Below, piece after piece: positions 9,763 through 18,449 of a stretch of DNA of 64,000 nucleotides; the first letter of the stretch is position 1, and every line of letters starts with the position of its first letter. This stretch comes from Burkholderia lata (lineage in GTDB: Bacteria > Pseudomonadota > Gammaproteobacteria > Burkholderiales > Burkholderiaceae). A program made the position numbers and the translations under genes. Under the pieces are notes generated by a model. The model saw only the letters and a program-made list of their open reading frames with translations. It was not told the DNA's origin and searched no databases. The DNA lies in contig NZ_CABVQK010000001.1 in assembly GCF_902499335.1 (NCBI RefSeq), forward strand, positions 248,001 through 312,000, given 5' to 3'.

Positions 9763-9918
9763 TGTATTTACGCTTGAATTTTTTTGCGAGATCTTTATGC
9801 CCGTCGCTGCAAAGGCCCGCCTGGCGGGGCTCTGGAGCGTATGAAGAATACCTTTTTATGGGCATTTTCGCGCTGCTCCGACCCCTGCCGGCAACAATCC
9901 AGAGCATTGCTGCCGAAC

Positions 9919-9971
9919 ATCGGTAAATCAGGGAAAAAATCGTAACAAGATATTCACGAATCGGTAAATCA
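9919..9971. repeat. Direct repeat ATCGGTAAATCA, two copies
   Basis: Identical 12-mers at 9919-9930 and 9960-9971, spaced 41 bp start to start (close to four helical turns), in an AT-rich part of the intergenic region. Resembles an iterated protein-binding site. Confidence 0.5.
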
Positions 9972-10212
9972 TTCGAATTTCGCCGATTTTAATTATCTCC
10001 ATGCACAATCTTTTTATTGTTTCTCTGCGAGTGATGAAAGCACGGTGACGCGCGATGCACATTTGTCGCCACACGCAAACGCGTGACGTCTGTTACATCT
10101 TCGCGGCGGCAGACGAGCGGCAGCGCCGCATCGCGTGCGGAACGCGAGTTTCGGGTCGGAACAGAAAAAGGGAAACCGGTGGGTCAGGCGTACCGGGCGC
10201 GCCGCGGACGCG

Positions 10213-10794
10213 TCAGCGCAGATCGCCGGCCAGCGATGCGGTCACGTCCGCGTCCACGCGCTGCGCCGGCATCGTGTAGGCCGGGTGATCGCAGCCGATC
10301 GACAGCACCGCCCCGCCCTTGAGCGCCGCGCGCATCGGCGCGCCGAACTCGAAGCGCACGAAGTGCACGGCCGACGTCTTCTCGGCGGTGTCGCGCTCGA
10401 GATCCTCGTCGGCGATCGCGTAGACGCTCGCGTGCCCGTCGACCTGCAGGTACACGCGATCCTCGACACCGATCAGCCGCGCGAGCGCCGCACGCCGTTC
10501 GATCTCGTGCTCGTACTCGATCTGCAACGTCGCCTTCAGGTTCGTGCCGTCGGGCACGAGCGGCAGATACGCTTCCAGCTCCCCTTCGATGCCCGCCTGG
10601 TCGAAGATTTTCTCGATGTGCAGCATCTCCTGGATCTGATACCGGATCGTCGTCTCGTCCTCGAACAGGAAGCGCAGATGATTGCCGAGCGCCACCGCGC
10701 GGCGGCGCTTGTACGCGACGAGCCGCGCGTGTTCGGCCTTGCGGATCTTCGCGTACGCCTCGAGCGTCAGCAGGGAGTCGCGGGTCAACGTCAT
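10213..10794 (-). CDS. DUF3501 family protein
   Basis: A 193-residue cytoplasmic protein of the DUF3501 family, no known biochemical activity. Recognisable family features are the N-terminal RDSLLTLEAYAKIR, the core VALGNHLRFLFEDETTIRYQ, the MLHIE segment and the C-terminal SIGCDHPAY. ATG 10794 has GAGGA at a good distance. It is the last gene of a three-gene minus-strand unit with a GlpC-like Fe-S oxidoreductase (31 bp upstream) and rubrerythrin. This trio recurs in proteobacteria (established association), suggesting a shared redox or peroxide-related role. Confidence 0.8.
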   Translation of the reverse strand: MTLTRDSLLTLEAYAKIRKAEHARLVAYKRRRAVALGNHLRFLFEDETTIRYQIQEMLHIEKIFDQAGIEGELEAYLPLVPDGTNLKATLQIEYEHEIERRAALARLIGVEDRVYLQVDGHASVYAIADEDLERDTAEKTSAVHFVRFEFGAPMRAALKGGAVLSIGCDHPAYTMPAQRVDADVTASLAGDLR

Positions 10795-10825
10795 GGGATG
10801 TCCTCGTGGGTCGGCCGGCGGCGGC

Positions 10826-12163
10826 TCAGATGCCGTACGCACGGCGCAGCAGCGTGAGCGGATGCGCGAGCGGCGCGGACGGCAGCCCCTTGTCGTCGAT
10901 GCCCTGCACGATGTGATGGCCGGCCAGCGCGCAATCCGACGACACGAAATCCGGCTGCGGCTCGGCCATCGCCTTGAACACGGGCCCGCCGATCCGCATC
11001 GCGTCCGCATGAAACTCCTTCTTCACGCCGAACGTGCCCGCGTGGCCCGAGCAGCGCTCGACGACATTCACGCGCGTATCGGGCACGAGCGACAGCGCGT
11101 CGGCCGTCTTGCGGCCGATGTTCTGCACGCGCGCGTGGCACGGCACGTGATACGACACGGTGCCGAGGCCCGTCTTGAAATCGGTCTTCAGCAGTCCGTC
11201 GCGATGCCGCGCGATCACGTATTCGAACGGATCCCAGAATGCTTCGGCCACCGCACGCACCGCTTCGTCGCCGGGGAACATCAGCGGCAGCTCGCTCTTG
11301 TACATCAGCACGCAGCTCGGGATCGCGCCGATCAGGGCATAGCCTTCACGCGCATAGCGTTCGAGCACGGGCAGGTTCACGTCCTTCTTCGCGGCGACGC
11401 CGGCGAGATTGCCCTGCTCGAGCAGCGGCATCCCGCAGCAGGCTTCGCGCGTGACGAGCTCGTACGGAATGTCGTTGTGCGCGAGGATCGCGAGCAGGTC
11501 GTGGCCGATGCCCGGCTCGTTGAAATTCACGTAGCAGGTCGCGTAGATCGCGACCTTGCCGGGCGTGCGTTCGCCGTCGCGCACGGGCAAGCCGTCCGAG
11601 GGCTTCGCCGTGCGCCGGAACTTGCGCGGCGCGAATTCCGGCAGCCACGCATCGCGGTCGACACCGAGCGTCGCTTCGAGCGCATGGCGCGCGGGCGGCG
11701 TGCGGTTCACCGCGTTCACCGCCTGCGTGACGATCGGGATACCGGCGAAATGGCCGAGCGCGTCGGTGTTCGACAGCACCTTGTCGCGCAGCGTCGCTTC
11801 GCCGCGCTTGTAGCGCGCGGCCTTGCCGCGCAGCATCAGGTGCGGGAAGTCGACGTTCCATGCGTGCGGCGGCACGTACGGACATTTCGTCATGTAGCAG
11901 AGGTCGCACAGGTAGCACTGGTCGACGACCTTGCCGAATGCCTCCTTCGGCACTTCCTCGATATCGCCCATCGGCGTGTCGTCGACCAGATCGAACAGCG
12001 TCGGAAACGCGCCGCACAACGACACGCAGCGCCGGCACCCGGCGCAGATGTCGAACACGCGCGTCATTTCCGCATCGATCGCGGCCTGGTCGTAGAACGT
12101 ATCGGACTGCCAGTCGAGCGGATGCCGGGTCGGGGCTTCGAGACTGCCTTCCTTGTGGGGCAT
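10826..12163 (-). CDS. Fe-S cluster (heterodisulfide reductase / GlpC-like) oxidoreductase
   Basis: A 445-residue soluble protein with two N-terminal 4Fe-4S motifs (CAGCRRCVSLC near residue 40 and CYLCDLCYMTKCPY near residue 82) and two C-terminal CCG-type domains (the ACCGMP motif and VPCHARVQNIG with a later CSGHAG). This is the layout of GlpC and HdrD-like electron-transfer subunits. No flavin-binding domain is present, so it probably passes electrons between partners. ATG 12163 has GGAG at 8 nt; the in-frame ATG at 12187 lacks one. Cotranscription with rubrerythrin upstream suggests it feeds electrons to rubrerythrin, which is inference. Confidence 0.82.
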   Translation of the reverse strand: MPHKEGSLEAPTRHPLDWQSDTFYDQAAIDAEMTRVFDICAGCRRCVSLCGAFPTLFDLVDDTPMGDIEEVPKEAFGKVVDQCYLCDLCYMTKCPYVPPHAWNVDFPHLMLRGKAARYKRGEATLRDKVLSNTDALGHFAGIPIVTQAVNAVNRTPPARHALEATLGVDRDAWLPEFAPRKFRRTAKPSDGLPVRDGERTPGKVAIYATCYVNFNEPGIGHDLLAILAHNDIPYELVTREACCGMPLLEQGNLAGVAAKKDVNLPVLERYAREGYALIGAIPSCVLMYKSELPLMFPGDEAVRAVAEAFWDPFEYVIARHRDGLLKTDFKTGLGTVSYHVPCHARVQNIGRKTADALSLVPDTRVNVVERCSGHAGTFGVKKEFHADAMRIGGPVFKAMAEPQPDFVSSDCALAGHHIVQGIDDKGLPSAPLAHPLTLLRRAYGI

Positions 12164-12282
12164 GGGGCGCTCCAGCGTGGCGCGCATGCGCGCCAGCGCC
12201 GCCCGCGCGATGCGGGCAGCGATGAACGAACAGCCGGCCGCTTGCCGGTCACACGGCCTGCCGTGCGGCCCGCGGCGGCCCG

Positions 12283-12705
12283 TCAGTCGACGAGACTGTC
12301 CAGCGCCTTCGTATAGCGGTTCGCGTGGCTGCGTTCAGCCTTCGCGAGCGTCTCGAACCAGTTCGCGATTTCGTCGAAACCCTCGTCGCGCGCCGCCTTC
12401 GCCATGCCCGGATACATGTCGGTGTATTCGTGCGTTTCGCCGGCGATCGCCGATTCGAGATTCTGCCGCGAAGAACCGAACGGCAAACCCGTTGCCGGAT
12501 CGCCGACGGCTTCCAGGTATTCGAGGTGGCCGTGCGCATGGCCGGTTTCGCCTTCGGCGGTCGAGCGGAACAGCGCGGCGATGTCGTTCTGGCCTTCGAC
12601 GTCAGCCTTCGAAGCGAAATACAGATAACGCCGGTTCGCCTGCGATTCGCCCGCGAATGCGGCCTTCAGGTTCTCTTCGGTTTTGCTGCCCTTGAGTTGA
12701 GCCAT
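12283..12705 (-). CDS. Rubrerythrin (rubredoxin-less, diiron ferritin-like)
   Basis: A 140-residue four-helix ferritin-like protein. The two expected ExxH-type diiron motifs are visible (E53TGH56 and E124RSH127), with additional glutamates at 20, 90 and 93. The C-terminal rubredoxin Cys4 domain of classical rubrerythrin is absent, so electrons must come from a partner, plausibly the Fe-S oxidoreductase encoded next. Family role: peroxide reduction. ATG 12705 follows AACGGAGGCGCAA, a good ribosome site. First gene of the three-gene operon. Confidence 0.88.
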   Translation of the reverse strand: MAQLKGSKTEENLKAAFAGESQANRRYLYFASKADVEGQNDIAALFRSTAEGETGHAHGHLEYLEAVGDPATGLPFGSSRQNLESAIAGETHEYTDMYPGMAKAARDEGFDEIANWFETLAKAERSHANRYTKALDSLVD

Positions 12706-13010
12706 TTGCGCCTCCGTTCGAGTCGGCGCGGCCGCGTGCGAAGCCGGACCGATCAGATATGTGGGGAACGATGCGTGCGCCGGGGCGCACGCATCGTGCT
12801 CTTCAATCTAGGCGCTCGCGTTCGCATCCCCCAATAGGCTTTTTCAATCCGGGCGATAGTGCCCGGCGGGACGCGGCGCGTGCTACCGGGCGCGGCTGGC
12901 GCACGGTGCGCCGCGTTCGTTCGTTCGTTCGTTCGTTCGTTCGTTCGTTCGTTCGTTCGTTCGTTCGTTCGCTCGTTCGCTCGTTCGCTCGTTCGCTCGT
13001 GCCGCGAGCG
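12706..13010. promoter_or_regulatory. Intergenic region upstream of rubrerythrin containing the GTTC microsatellite
   Basis: About 305 bp between the end of the sigma factor gene and the rubrerythrin start, both leftward. The rubrerythrin promoter should lie in the first 150 bp, and the tetranucleotide tract occupies 12915-12998. No gene is supported here. Confidence 0.5.
12915..12998. repeat. Tetranucleotide microsatellite: 14 perfect GTTC units, then 7 alternating GCTC/GTTC units
   Basis: Read directly: 56 bp of pure GTTC (12915-12970), then GCTC-GTTC alternation to 12998. It is 12 bp beyond the sigma-factor stop codon and about 210 bp upstream of the rubrerythrin start. Long pure tetranucleotide tracts are prone to slipped-strand length change. 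Not a CRISPR: there are no spacers. Confidence 0.95.
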
Positions 13011-14279
13011 TCACGCGTCCGTCGCGCGCCTGAGCAGCAATTCGCGTTCGCGCTCGTTGCGCGTCAGTTCCGCCGCGCGGCGGAATTCGGCCTTCGCCTC
13101 GTCGGCACGGCCAAGCTTTGCCAGCAGGTCGCCGCGCACGCTCGGCAGCCAGTGATAGCGCGCGAGCGCGGGATCGTCGCGCAGCGCATCGACGAGTTCG
13201 AGCGCCGCAGCGGGCCCGAACGCCATCCCGACCGCCACCGCGCGATTCAGCTCGACGACGGGCGACGGAGCGACTTCGGCAAGCGCGTCATACAGCGCGA
13301 CGATCAGCGCCCAGTCAGTATCCGACGCCTGCCGCGCGCGCGCATGGCAGGCGGCCAGCGCGGCCTGCAGCGCATACCGCCCGCGTACGCCGCCGAGCTT
13401 CGTCGCGCGTTCGAGCGCCGCGAGGCCGCGCCGGATCAGCAACGGATCCCAGCGGCTGCGATCCTGGTCCAGCAGCAGCACGGGCCGGCCCTGCGCGTCG
13501 GTGCGCGCATGCATGCGCGACGCCTGCAGCTCCATCAGCGCGACAAGCCCGAGCACCTCGCTCTCGTCCGGCGCCAGCCCGGCCAGCACGCGACCGAGCC
13601 GCAGCGCCTCGTCGCACAGCGCGGGGCGCGTCCAGTCGTCGCCCGAGGTCGCCGCATGGCCTTCGTTGAACACGAGATAGATCACTTCGAGCACCGACGC
13701 GAGCCGCGCGGGCCGCGCATCGGCGGCCGGTACCTCGAACGGCACGTGCGCCGCCGCGAGCGTGCGCTTCGCGCGAACGATCCGCTGCGCGATCGTCGGC
13801 TCGGGCGTCAGGAACGCGCGTGCGATCTCGCCCGTCGTCAGCCCGCCGAGCAGCCGCAGCGTGAGCGCGACGCGCGCATCGGTCGACAGCACCGGGTGGC
13901 ACGACGTGAAGATCAGCCGCAGCAGGTCGTCGCCGATGTCGTCGTCGCTCGCGTCGGCGAGCGCCTCCGCGATGTCGGGGACGACATGCGCTTCGAGCGC
14001 GTCCATCTCGTGGCCGAGCTGGTCGCGCTTCGCCGCGTGGAGCGACTCCTGCCGGACACGATCGAGTGCGCGACGCTTCACGGCCGTCATCAGCCATGCG
14101 GCGGGGTTGTCGGGCACGCCGTCGACGGGCCAGTGCTCGAGCGCCGCGACGAGCGTGTCCTGCGCCAGTTCCTCGGCCACGCCGACGTCGCGCACCACGC
14201 GTGCGGCGCGCGCGATGATCTTGGGCGCCTCGATCCGCCAGACCGCTTCGATCGCACGGTGAGTCGCCTCACGCGTCAC
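13011..14279 (-). CDS. ECF sigma factor with C-terminal DUF6596/TPR extension (ECF42-like)
   Basis: A 422-residue sigma-70 family protein. Region 2 (about residues 10-80: EAPKIIARAARVV, AAWLMTAVKRRALD) and region 4 (about 125-185: LTLRLLGGLTTGEIARAFLT) are followed by a long helical extension (DUF6596, VLEVIYLVFNEGHA, ending in TPR-like repeats). The extension and the neighbouring YCII/DGPF proteins are the hallmarks of the ECF42 group, which has no classical anti-sigma factor (family knowledge). The start is GTG 14279, overlapping the stop of the upstream VOC gene as GTGA, so the two are translationally coupled. Confidence 0.86.
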   Translation of the reverse strand: MTREATHRAIEAVWRIEAPKIIARAARVVRDVGVAEELAQDTLVAALEHWPVDGVPDNPAAWLMTAVKRRALDRVRQESLHAAKRDQLGHEMDALEAHVVPDIAEALADASDDDIGDDLLRLIFTSCHPVLSTDARVALTLRLLGGLTTGEIARAFLTPEPTIAQRIVRAKRTLAAAHVPFEVPAADARPARLASVLEVIYLVFNEGHAATSGDDWTRPALCDEALRLGRVLAGLAPDESEVLGLVALMELQASRMHARTDAQGRPVLLLDQDRSRWDPLLIRRGLAALERATKLGGVRGRYALQAALAACHARARQASDTDWALIVALYDALAEVAPSPVVELNRAVAVGMAFGPAAALELVDALRDDPALARYHWLPSVRGDLLAKLGRADEAKAEFRRAAELTRNERERELLLRRATDA

Positions 14280-14692
14280 GACGCCTGCCCCTCGGCGGAC
14301 GCGTCCAGCGGCATGGCCATCAGTTCCCATGCATGGCCGTCCGGATCGTCGAACCCGTGGCCGTACATGTTCGGGTACTCGCGCGGCGCTTGCGGCGCGG
14401 ACCCGCCGGCCGCCAGCGCCTTCGCGACGATCGCATCGACCTCGGCGCGGCTTTCGCACGACAGGCATGACAGGGCCTGCACCTGCGTCGCGGGATCGAT
14501 GATGGTTTTGCCGGTAAACGTCTGGAAGAACGGCCGCACGAGCAGCATCGCGAAAATCGTGTCGCTGATCTTGATGCACGCGGCCTGGTCGTTGGTATAG
14601 GCCGGCACGACCTCGAAGCCGAGCGCCTGGTAGAACGCCTTCGAACGCGGCAGGTCGGCCACGGGCAGGTTGATGAAGACCATCTTGTGCAT
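14276..14692 (-). CDS. VOC (glyoxalase/bleomycin-resistance) family protein
   Basis: A 138-residue protein with the VOC fold pattern (MVFINLPVADLPRSKAFYQALGFE; C-terminal GFDDPDGHAWELMAMP). Substrate unknown. ATG 14692 has GGGAG at about 9 nt. It is third in a leftward operon of two YCII proteins, this gene and the ECF sigma factor, whose GTG start overlaps its stop codon. Confidence 0.83.
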   Translation of the reverse strand: MHKMVFINLPVADLPRSKAFYQALGFEVVPAYTNDQAACIKISDTIFAMLLVRPFFQTFTGKTIIDPATQVQALSCLSCESRAEVDAIVAKALAAGGSAPQAPREYPNMYGHGFDDPDGHAWELMAMPLDASAEGQAS

Positions 14693-14737
14693 GTCGGGTG
14701 CTCCCGGTGAGGTTGGACTCAGGTGGTGGGTGATCAA

Positions 14738-15157
14738 TCAGGCGCCGGTGCGGCCGACGTGGAGTTCGCGGAACCGCTCGACCGCGTCGCTCGGCGTGAG
14801 GTCGTCAAGCTCGAACAACGGCCGCACCTCGATCTCGCAATCCATCTCGGCGCCGAACGGCGCGGGGAACCGGCGCGTCCATTCGAGCGCTTCGTCGCGC
14901 GAACGCACCTGGATCAGCGTATAGCCGGCGATCAGTTCCTTCGTTTCGGCGAACGGGCCGTCGACCACCGTGCCCTTGCCGCCCGTGTAGCGCACGCGCC
15001 AGCCGCGCGCGCTCGGCCGCAGCCCGTTCGCGTCGAGCAGCACGCCCGCACTGGCCAGTTCCTCGTGATAGACGGTCATGGCCTCGACCAGCCGGTTGTC
15101 CGGCAACGCGTCGGACTCGCTGACGGCGTTCGCCCGGATCATGATCATGAATCGCAT
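14738..15157 (-). CDS. YCII-related (DGPF motif) protein, 1
   Basis: A 139-residue YCII-fold protein with the diagnostic motif VVDGPFAETKELIAGY (about residues 64-79). Members are typical genomic partners of ECF42 sigma factors; biochemical role unknown. A strong ribosome site (AAGGAG) precedes ATG 15157. It lies 124 bp downstream of a second YCII gene and 45 bp before the VOC gene. Confidence 0.84.
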   Translation of the reverse strand: MRFMIMIRANAVSESDALPDNRLVEAMTVYHEELASAGVLLDANGLRPSARGWRVRYTGGKGTVVDGPFAETKELIAGYTLIQVRSRDEALEWTRRFPAPFGAEMDCEIEVRPLFELDDLTPSDAVERFRELHVGRTGA

Positions 15158-15281
15158 CGTTCACTCCTTGTCGTGGTGGAAGGCAGCGCCCGTTCATCGG
15201 CGCCTTATCCGGACGACGGCCGGAAGACAGCCGGATCGACATATTCCGCGATAGATCAGGGTAAATACCGAGTCGCGGCAA

Positions 15282-15635
15282 TCACAGGAAGCACGGGCCG
15301 ACCGCCCGCACCTCGACCGTGCACCATTGCGCGGCCGGGCACTGGCGCGCGATCTCGATTGCTTCCTCACGCGTGTCGACATCGACGAGGAAGAAGCCGC
15401 CGACCATCTCCTTCGCCTCCGCGAACGGGCCGTCGAGCAGGCGCGTCTCGCCGTCGCGCACCTGCACGCGCGTCCCGCGCTCGGAACGCTCCAGCGACTC
15501 GACGCCGCGCAGCACGCCACGCGCCTTCAGCGTCTCGGCGAAATCGACCATCCGCGCGTACAGCGCCTGACCTTCGTCGAGCGTGCGCTCGGCGCGCTGG
15601 TCGGTTGGCTCGACAATCAACAGCATGTAAGACAT
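15282..15635 (-). CDS. YCII-related (DGPF motif) protein, 2
   Basis: A 117-residue paralogue of the next gene, with LLDGPFAEAKEMVGGFFLVD (about residues 67-86). AGGAGA precedes ATG 15635. First gene of the four-gene sigma-factor operon; its promoter lies in 15636-15838, where a sequence recognised by the sigma factor itself might be sought. Confidence 0.84.
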   Translation of the reverse strand: MSYMLLIVEPTDQRAERTLDEGQALYARMVDFAETLKARGVLRGVESLERSERGTRVQVRDGETRLLDGPFAEAKEMVGGFFLVDVDTREEAIEIARQCPAAQWCTVEVRAVGPCFL

Positions 15636-15838
15636 GGATTTCTCCTGTGGGAACGGGGCGCGGCAGCGTTCGCTGCGCGATCGGGATGCGCCGACCGATG
15701 CAAAAGCGTAGCAGCCGCCGTGCGGCTTGCATCGTCGGCCAATCGGCACTGGCCGGACGGCCAATTCGGCCGCTTCCTGACATTTTGCCGTCAAGATGCC
15801 TGCCCGAACCGTCGGATTTTCTTCCTGTGGACCGCCCC

Positions 15839-17713
15839 ATGTCACGCCTGCTTCCGCCGCTTGCCGTTGCACCGTTCATCGCCCTCGCCACCGTCTTCGC
15901 ACCCGCCGCCCTCTTCGCCCGGCCGGCCACGGCCGCGCCGCCGGTCAGCGCCGGCTGCGGCGGCGCAACCACGCCGATTGCCGAGCTCCGCGGCGACGGC
16001 GGCCCGTCGCCGCTGGCCGGGCAAACGACCTCGATCGAAGCGGTCGTCACCGCGGCGTTCGGCGGCGCCGACGGCCTCGGCGGCTTCTTCGTTCAGCAGG
16101 CCGACGCGCAGCGGCTGCACCGGCCGGGCGTCCCGGAAGGCGTGTTCGTGTACGCGCCGAACGCACGCCCGAAGGCCGGCGATCTCGTCCATCTCACGGG
16201 CCGCGTCGACGAGCGATACGGCCGGACGCAATTCACGCTGTCGGGCGGCGTGACCGTCTGCGCACGCGGGCAGGCTGTCACACCGGCAACGCTCACGCTG
16301 CCGGTCGCCACGCTATCCGTGCTGGCCGCACATGAAGGGATGCGGGTGCGCCTGCCACAAACGCTGACGGTCAGCGATACCCACGAACTCGGCCGCTACG
16401 GCAGTGTCGTCCTCAGCAACGGCCGGCTGCGCATTCCGACCCACGTCGCCCCGCCGGCCGAGGCCGCCGCGCTCGCAGCAGCCAACGCACACAACCGCAT
16501 CGTGCTCGACGACGGCTCGAGCCGCCGCGATCCCGCGACCGTGCGCTATCCGCCGCCCGCGCTGAGCGCCGCCAACACACTGCGCGCGGGCTATACGGTG
16601 CGCCGCGTCGAAGGCGTGCTCGAACTGCGCCACGGCGCATGGCGGCTGCAACCGGTTGCCGGCGCGGCGCCGGTGTTCGATGCCGCCGCGAACCCGCGTA
16701 CCGATGCGCCGGCCCGGCATCCCGACGCCGATGTGCGCATCGTGTCGTTCAACGTCTTCAACTATTTCAACGGCGACGGGCATGGCAGTGGATTCGATGC
16801 CCCGGCCAACCGCGGCGCGAAAACGCCCGCCGGGTTCGCGCGACAGGAAGCGAAGATCGTCGCGGCGTTGCGCGCGCTGCGTGCCGACGTGATCGGGCTG
16901 ATGGAAATCGCGAACAACGGCCACGGCGACGCGAGCGCCGTGCAGCGTCTCGCAGGGCAGCTTGGCGACGGCTGGCGCGCGGTCGATCCCGGCACCGCGC
17001 GGCTCGGCCGCGATGCGATTGCGGTCGCACTGCTGTACGACAGCCGCACGGTCGAGCCGGCCGGGCGTGCGGCGACCGTCTCACTCGGCGGCCGGCACCG
17101 CCCGCCGCTCGCGCAGACATTCCGGCGCATCGGCGGCACGCGCGCGTTCACGGTCGCGGTCAATCACCTGAAATCGAAGAACTGCCCGAACGCGACCGGC
17201 GCCGATCGCGACCAGTCGGACGGCCAGGGCTGCTGGAACGCAGCGCGCACGCGAGCGGCCGCACGCGTCTCCGACTGGCTCGCCACGTCGCCGACAGGTA
17301 CCGCAGCCGACGGCGTACTGCTGATCGGCGACCTGAACAGCTACGCGAAGGAAGATCCGGTGCGCATGCTCGAATCGCGCGGCTACGCGAACCTGGTGGC
17401 CCGCTTCGTCGGCGATACTGCGTACAGCTACGTATTTCGCGGCGAAGCGGGCAGCCTCGACCACGCGCTCGCCACGTCAGCGCTCGCCGCGCGCGTGAAG
17501 GCCGTGCACGTCTGGCACATCAACGCCGACGAACCGGTCGCGCTGCAACCCGTGCCCGATTACAAAACGTCCTCGCAACGGTCGTCTTATTACGCACCCG
17601 ACGCGTACCGTTCATCGGACCACGATCCCGTCGTGATCGACGTCGCGCTTGACGACGGCGGCACGTTGGCGGCCCCGGGCACGAACCGTGCTCGTCCACA
17701 ACGCGTCGACTAG
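15839..17713 (+). CDS. ExeM/NucH-family extracellular endonuclease (endonuclease/exonuclease/phosphatase domain)
   Basis: A 624-residue secreted nuclease. A Sec signal peptide (residues 1-32, ending ATAAPP) is followed by an OB-fold-like domain (about 50-290). The EEP catalytic domain (about 300-600) has IVSFNVFNYFNGDG, the metal-binding glutamate in DVIGLMEIANNG, VNHLKSKNC, LLIGDLNSY and the terminal SSDHDPVVIDV, all metal-dependent nuclease motifs. Role by family: extracellular DNA degradation, nutrient use or biofilm remodelling. No clear ribosome site precedes ATG 15839; the start is set by the signal peptide. Monocistronic by context. Confidence 0.86.
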   Translation: MSRLLPPLAVAPFIALATVFAPAALFARPATAAPPVSAGCGGATTPIAELRGDGGPSPLAGQTTSIEAVVTAAFGGADGLGGFFVQQADAQRLHRPGVPEGVFVYAPNARPKAGDLVHLTGRVDERYGRTQFTLSGGVTVCARGQAVTPATLTLPVATLSVLAAHEGMRVRLPQTLTVSDTHELGRYGSVVLSNGRLRIPTHVAPPAEAAALAAANAHNRIVLDDGSSRRDPATVRYPPPALSAANTLRAGYTVRRVEGVLELRHGAWRLQPVAGAAPVFDAAANPRTDAPARHPDADVRIVSFNVFNYFNGDGHGSGFDAPANRGAKTPAGFARQEAKIVAALRALRADVIGLMEIANNGHGDASAVQRLAGQLGDGWRAVDPGTARLGRDAIAVALLYDSRTVEPAGRAATVSLGGRHRPPLAQTFRRIGGTRAFTVAVNHLKSKNCPNATGADRDQSDGQGCWNAARTRAAARVSDWLATSPTGTAADGVLLIGDLNSYAKEDPVRMLESRGYANLVARFVGDTAYSYVFRGEAGSLDHALATSALAARVKAVHVWHINADEPVALQPVPDYKTSSQRSSYYAPDAYRSSDHDPVVIDVALDDGGTLAAPGTNRARPQRVD

Positions 17714-17998
17714 TGCATTTGCATCAGCTCAAGGCCTGCAACGGCACTATTTACCTGATAGCCCTGGCGACGCCATATTTACCGTGCCTTCACCGCGTAC
17801 CGCAGCCCGATACGCCGCTTCGCCCGGAATGCGAATTTTTTTCAACCGCCGTGCCGCCCCGTGCGGCGGGGCTTCGCGGCAATCCTGCCGACGAATTGAA
17901 AATTTGTCTCGAAACAAAATCGGGCCAAGTGAATCACACAAGTTGCTGGGATTCGTCTTATCTTCAAATTGGCCTTGAATCGAAGGAGGATCAACACC

Positions 17999-18385
17999 AT
18001 GGCGCTCACCGACTCGATCGAACACAAGCTGGACCGCGGCCTGTCCGACATTCGTCGCACGGGCCGGCGCGTGGGACGCACGACGCGCTCGGCCGCCCGC
18101 GACCTGCATGCCGACGTCACCGACGATCTGCGCGGGCTGGTCGACGAACTGGAAGACCTGCTGAAAAACGATGGCGACGGCGATATCGCCGCGCTGCGCA
18201 AGCGCGTGCAATCCAGGCTCGATGAAGCGCGCAGCGCGCTCGACCATGCGTCGGGCAGCGCAGCCGCCCGGCTGCGCGATTCGGCTGAACGCGTGTCGCA
18301 GGCCGTGCACGACAACCCGTGGCAAACCGCCGGCGTCGTCGCCGGTCTCGCGTTCGTTGCGGGCCTGCTCCTTGCCCGCCGTTGA
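17999..18385 (+). CDS. DUF883 (ElaB/YqjD-like) ribosome- or membrane-associated protein
   Basis: A 128-residue protein, highly charged and helical, with a single C-terminal membrane helix (TAGVVAGLAFVAGLLLARR), the usual ElaB/YqjD layout. Family members are stationary-phase inner-membrane proteins that can bind ribosomes. A near-perfect ribosome site AAGGAGGA precedes ATG 17999. The next gene (YSC84 lipoprotein) follows by 64 bp with its own good ribosome site and is probably cotranscribed, suggesting envelope or osmotic stress regulation. Confidence 0.84.
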   Translation: MALTDSIEHKLDRGLSDIRRTGRRVGRTTRSAARDLHADVTDDLRGLVDELEDLLKNDGDGDIAALRKRVQSRLDEARSALDHASGSAAARLRDSAERVSQAVHDNPWQTAGVVAGLAFVAGLLLARR

Positions 18386-18449
18386 ACGGAGCCGGCCGCC
18401 CCGCTGCCCGCCCCGACCGTCCTCAATCAGACAACGAAGGAGAAACGCC

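Larger units (their letters stand above)
9480..10212. promoter_or_regulatory. Long intergenic region with repeats upstream of the transposase-domain gene
   Basis: About 730 bp without a supportable gene. The part from 9690 to 10030 is relatively AT-rich. It contains an inverted repeat TTACGCAC/GTGCGTAA (9729-9736 and 9755-9762) and a 12-bp direct repeat at 9919 and 9960. Its left end is the promoter side of the minus-strand gene starting at 9479. Its right end faces the 3' end of the DUF3501 gene. The short open frames in it lack ribosome sites or family resemblance. Confidence 0.45.

Noticed and set aside
12915..12998. CRISPR-like array
   Set aside because: Pure tetranucleotide repeat without spacers; no cas genes nearby.
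12859..13155. Repetitive protein (repeated SFVR units) encoded by the GTTC tract
   Set aside because: A simple readout of the microsatellite in one frame, with no ribosome site or conserved domain.
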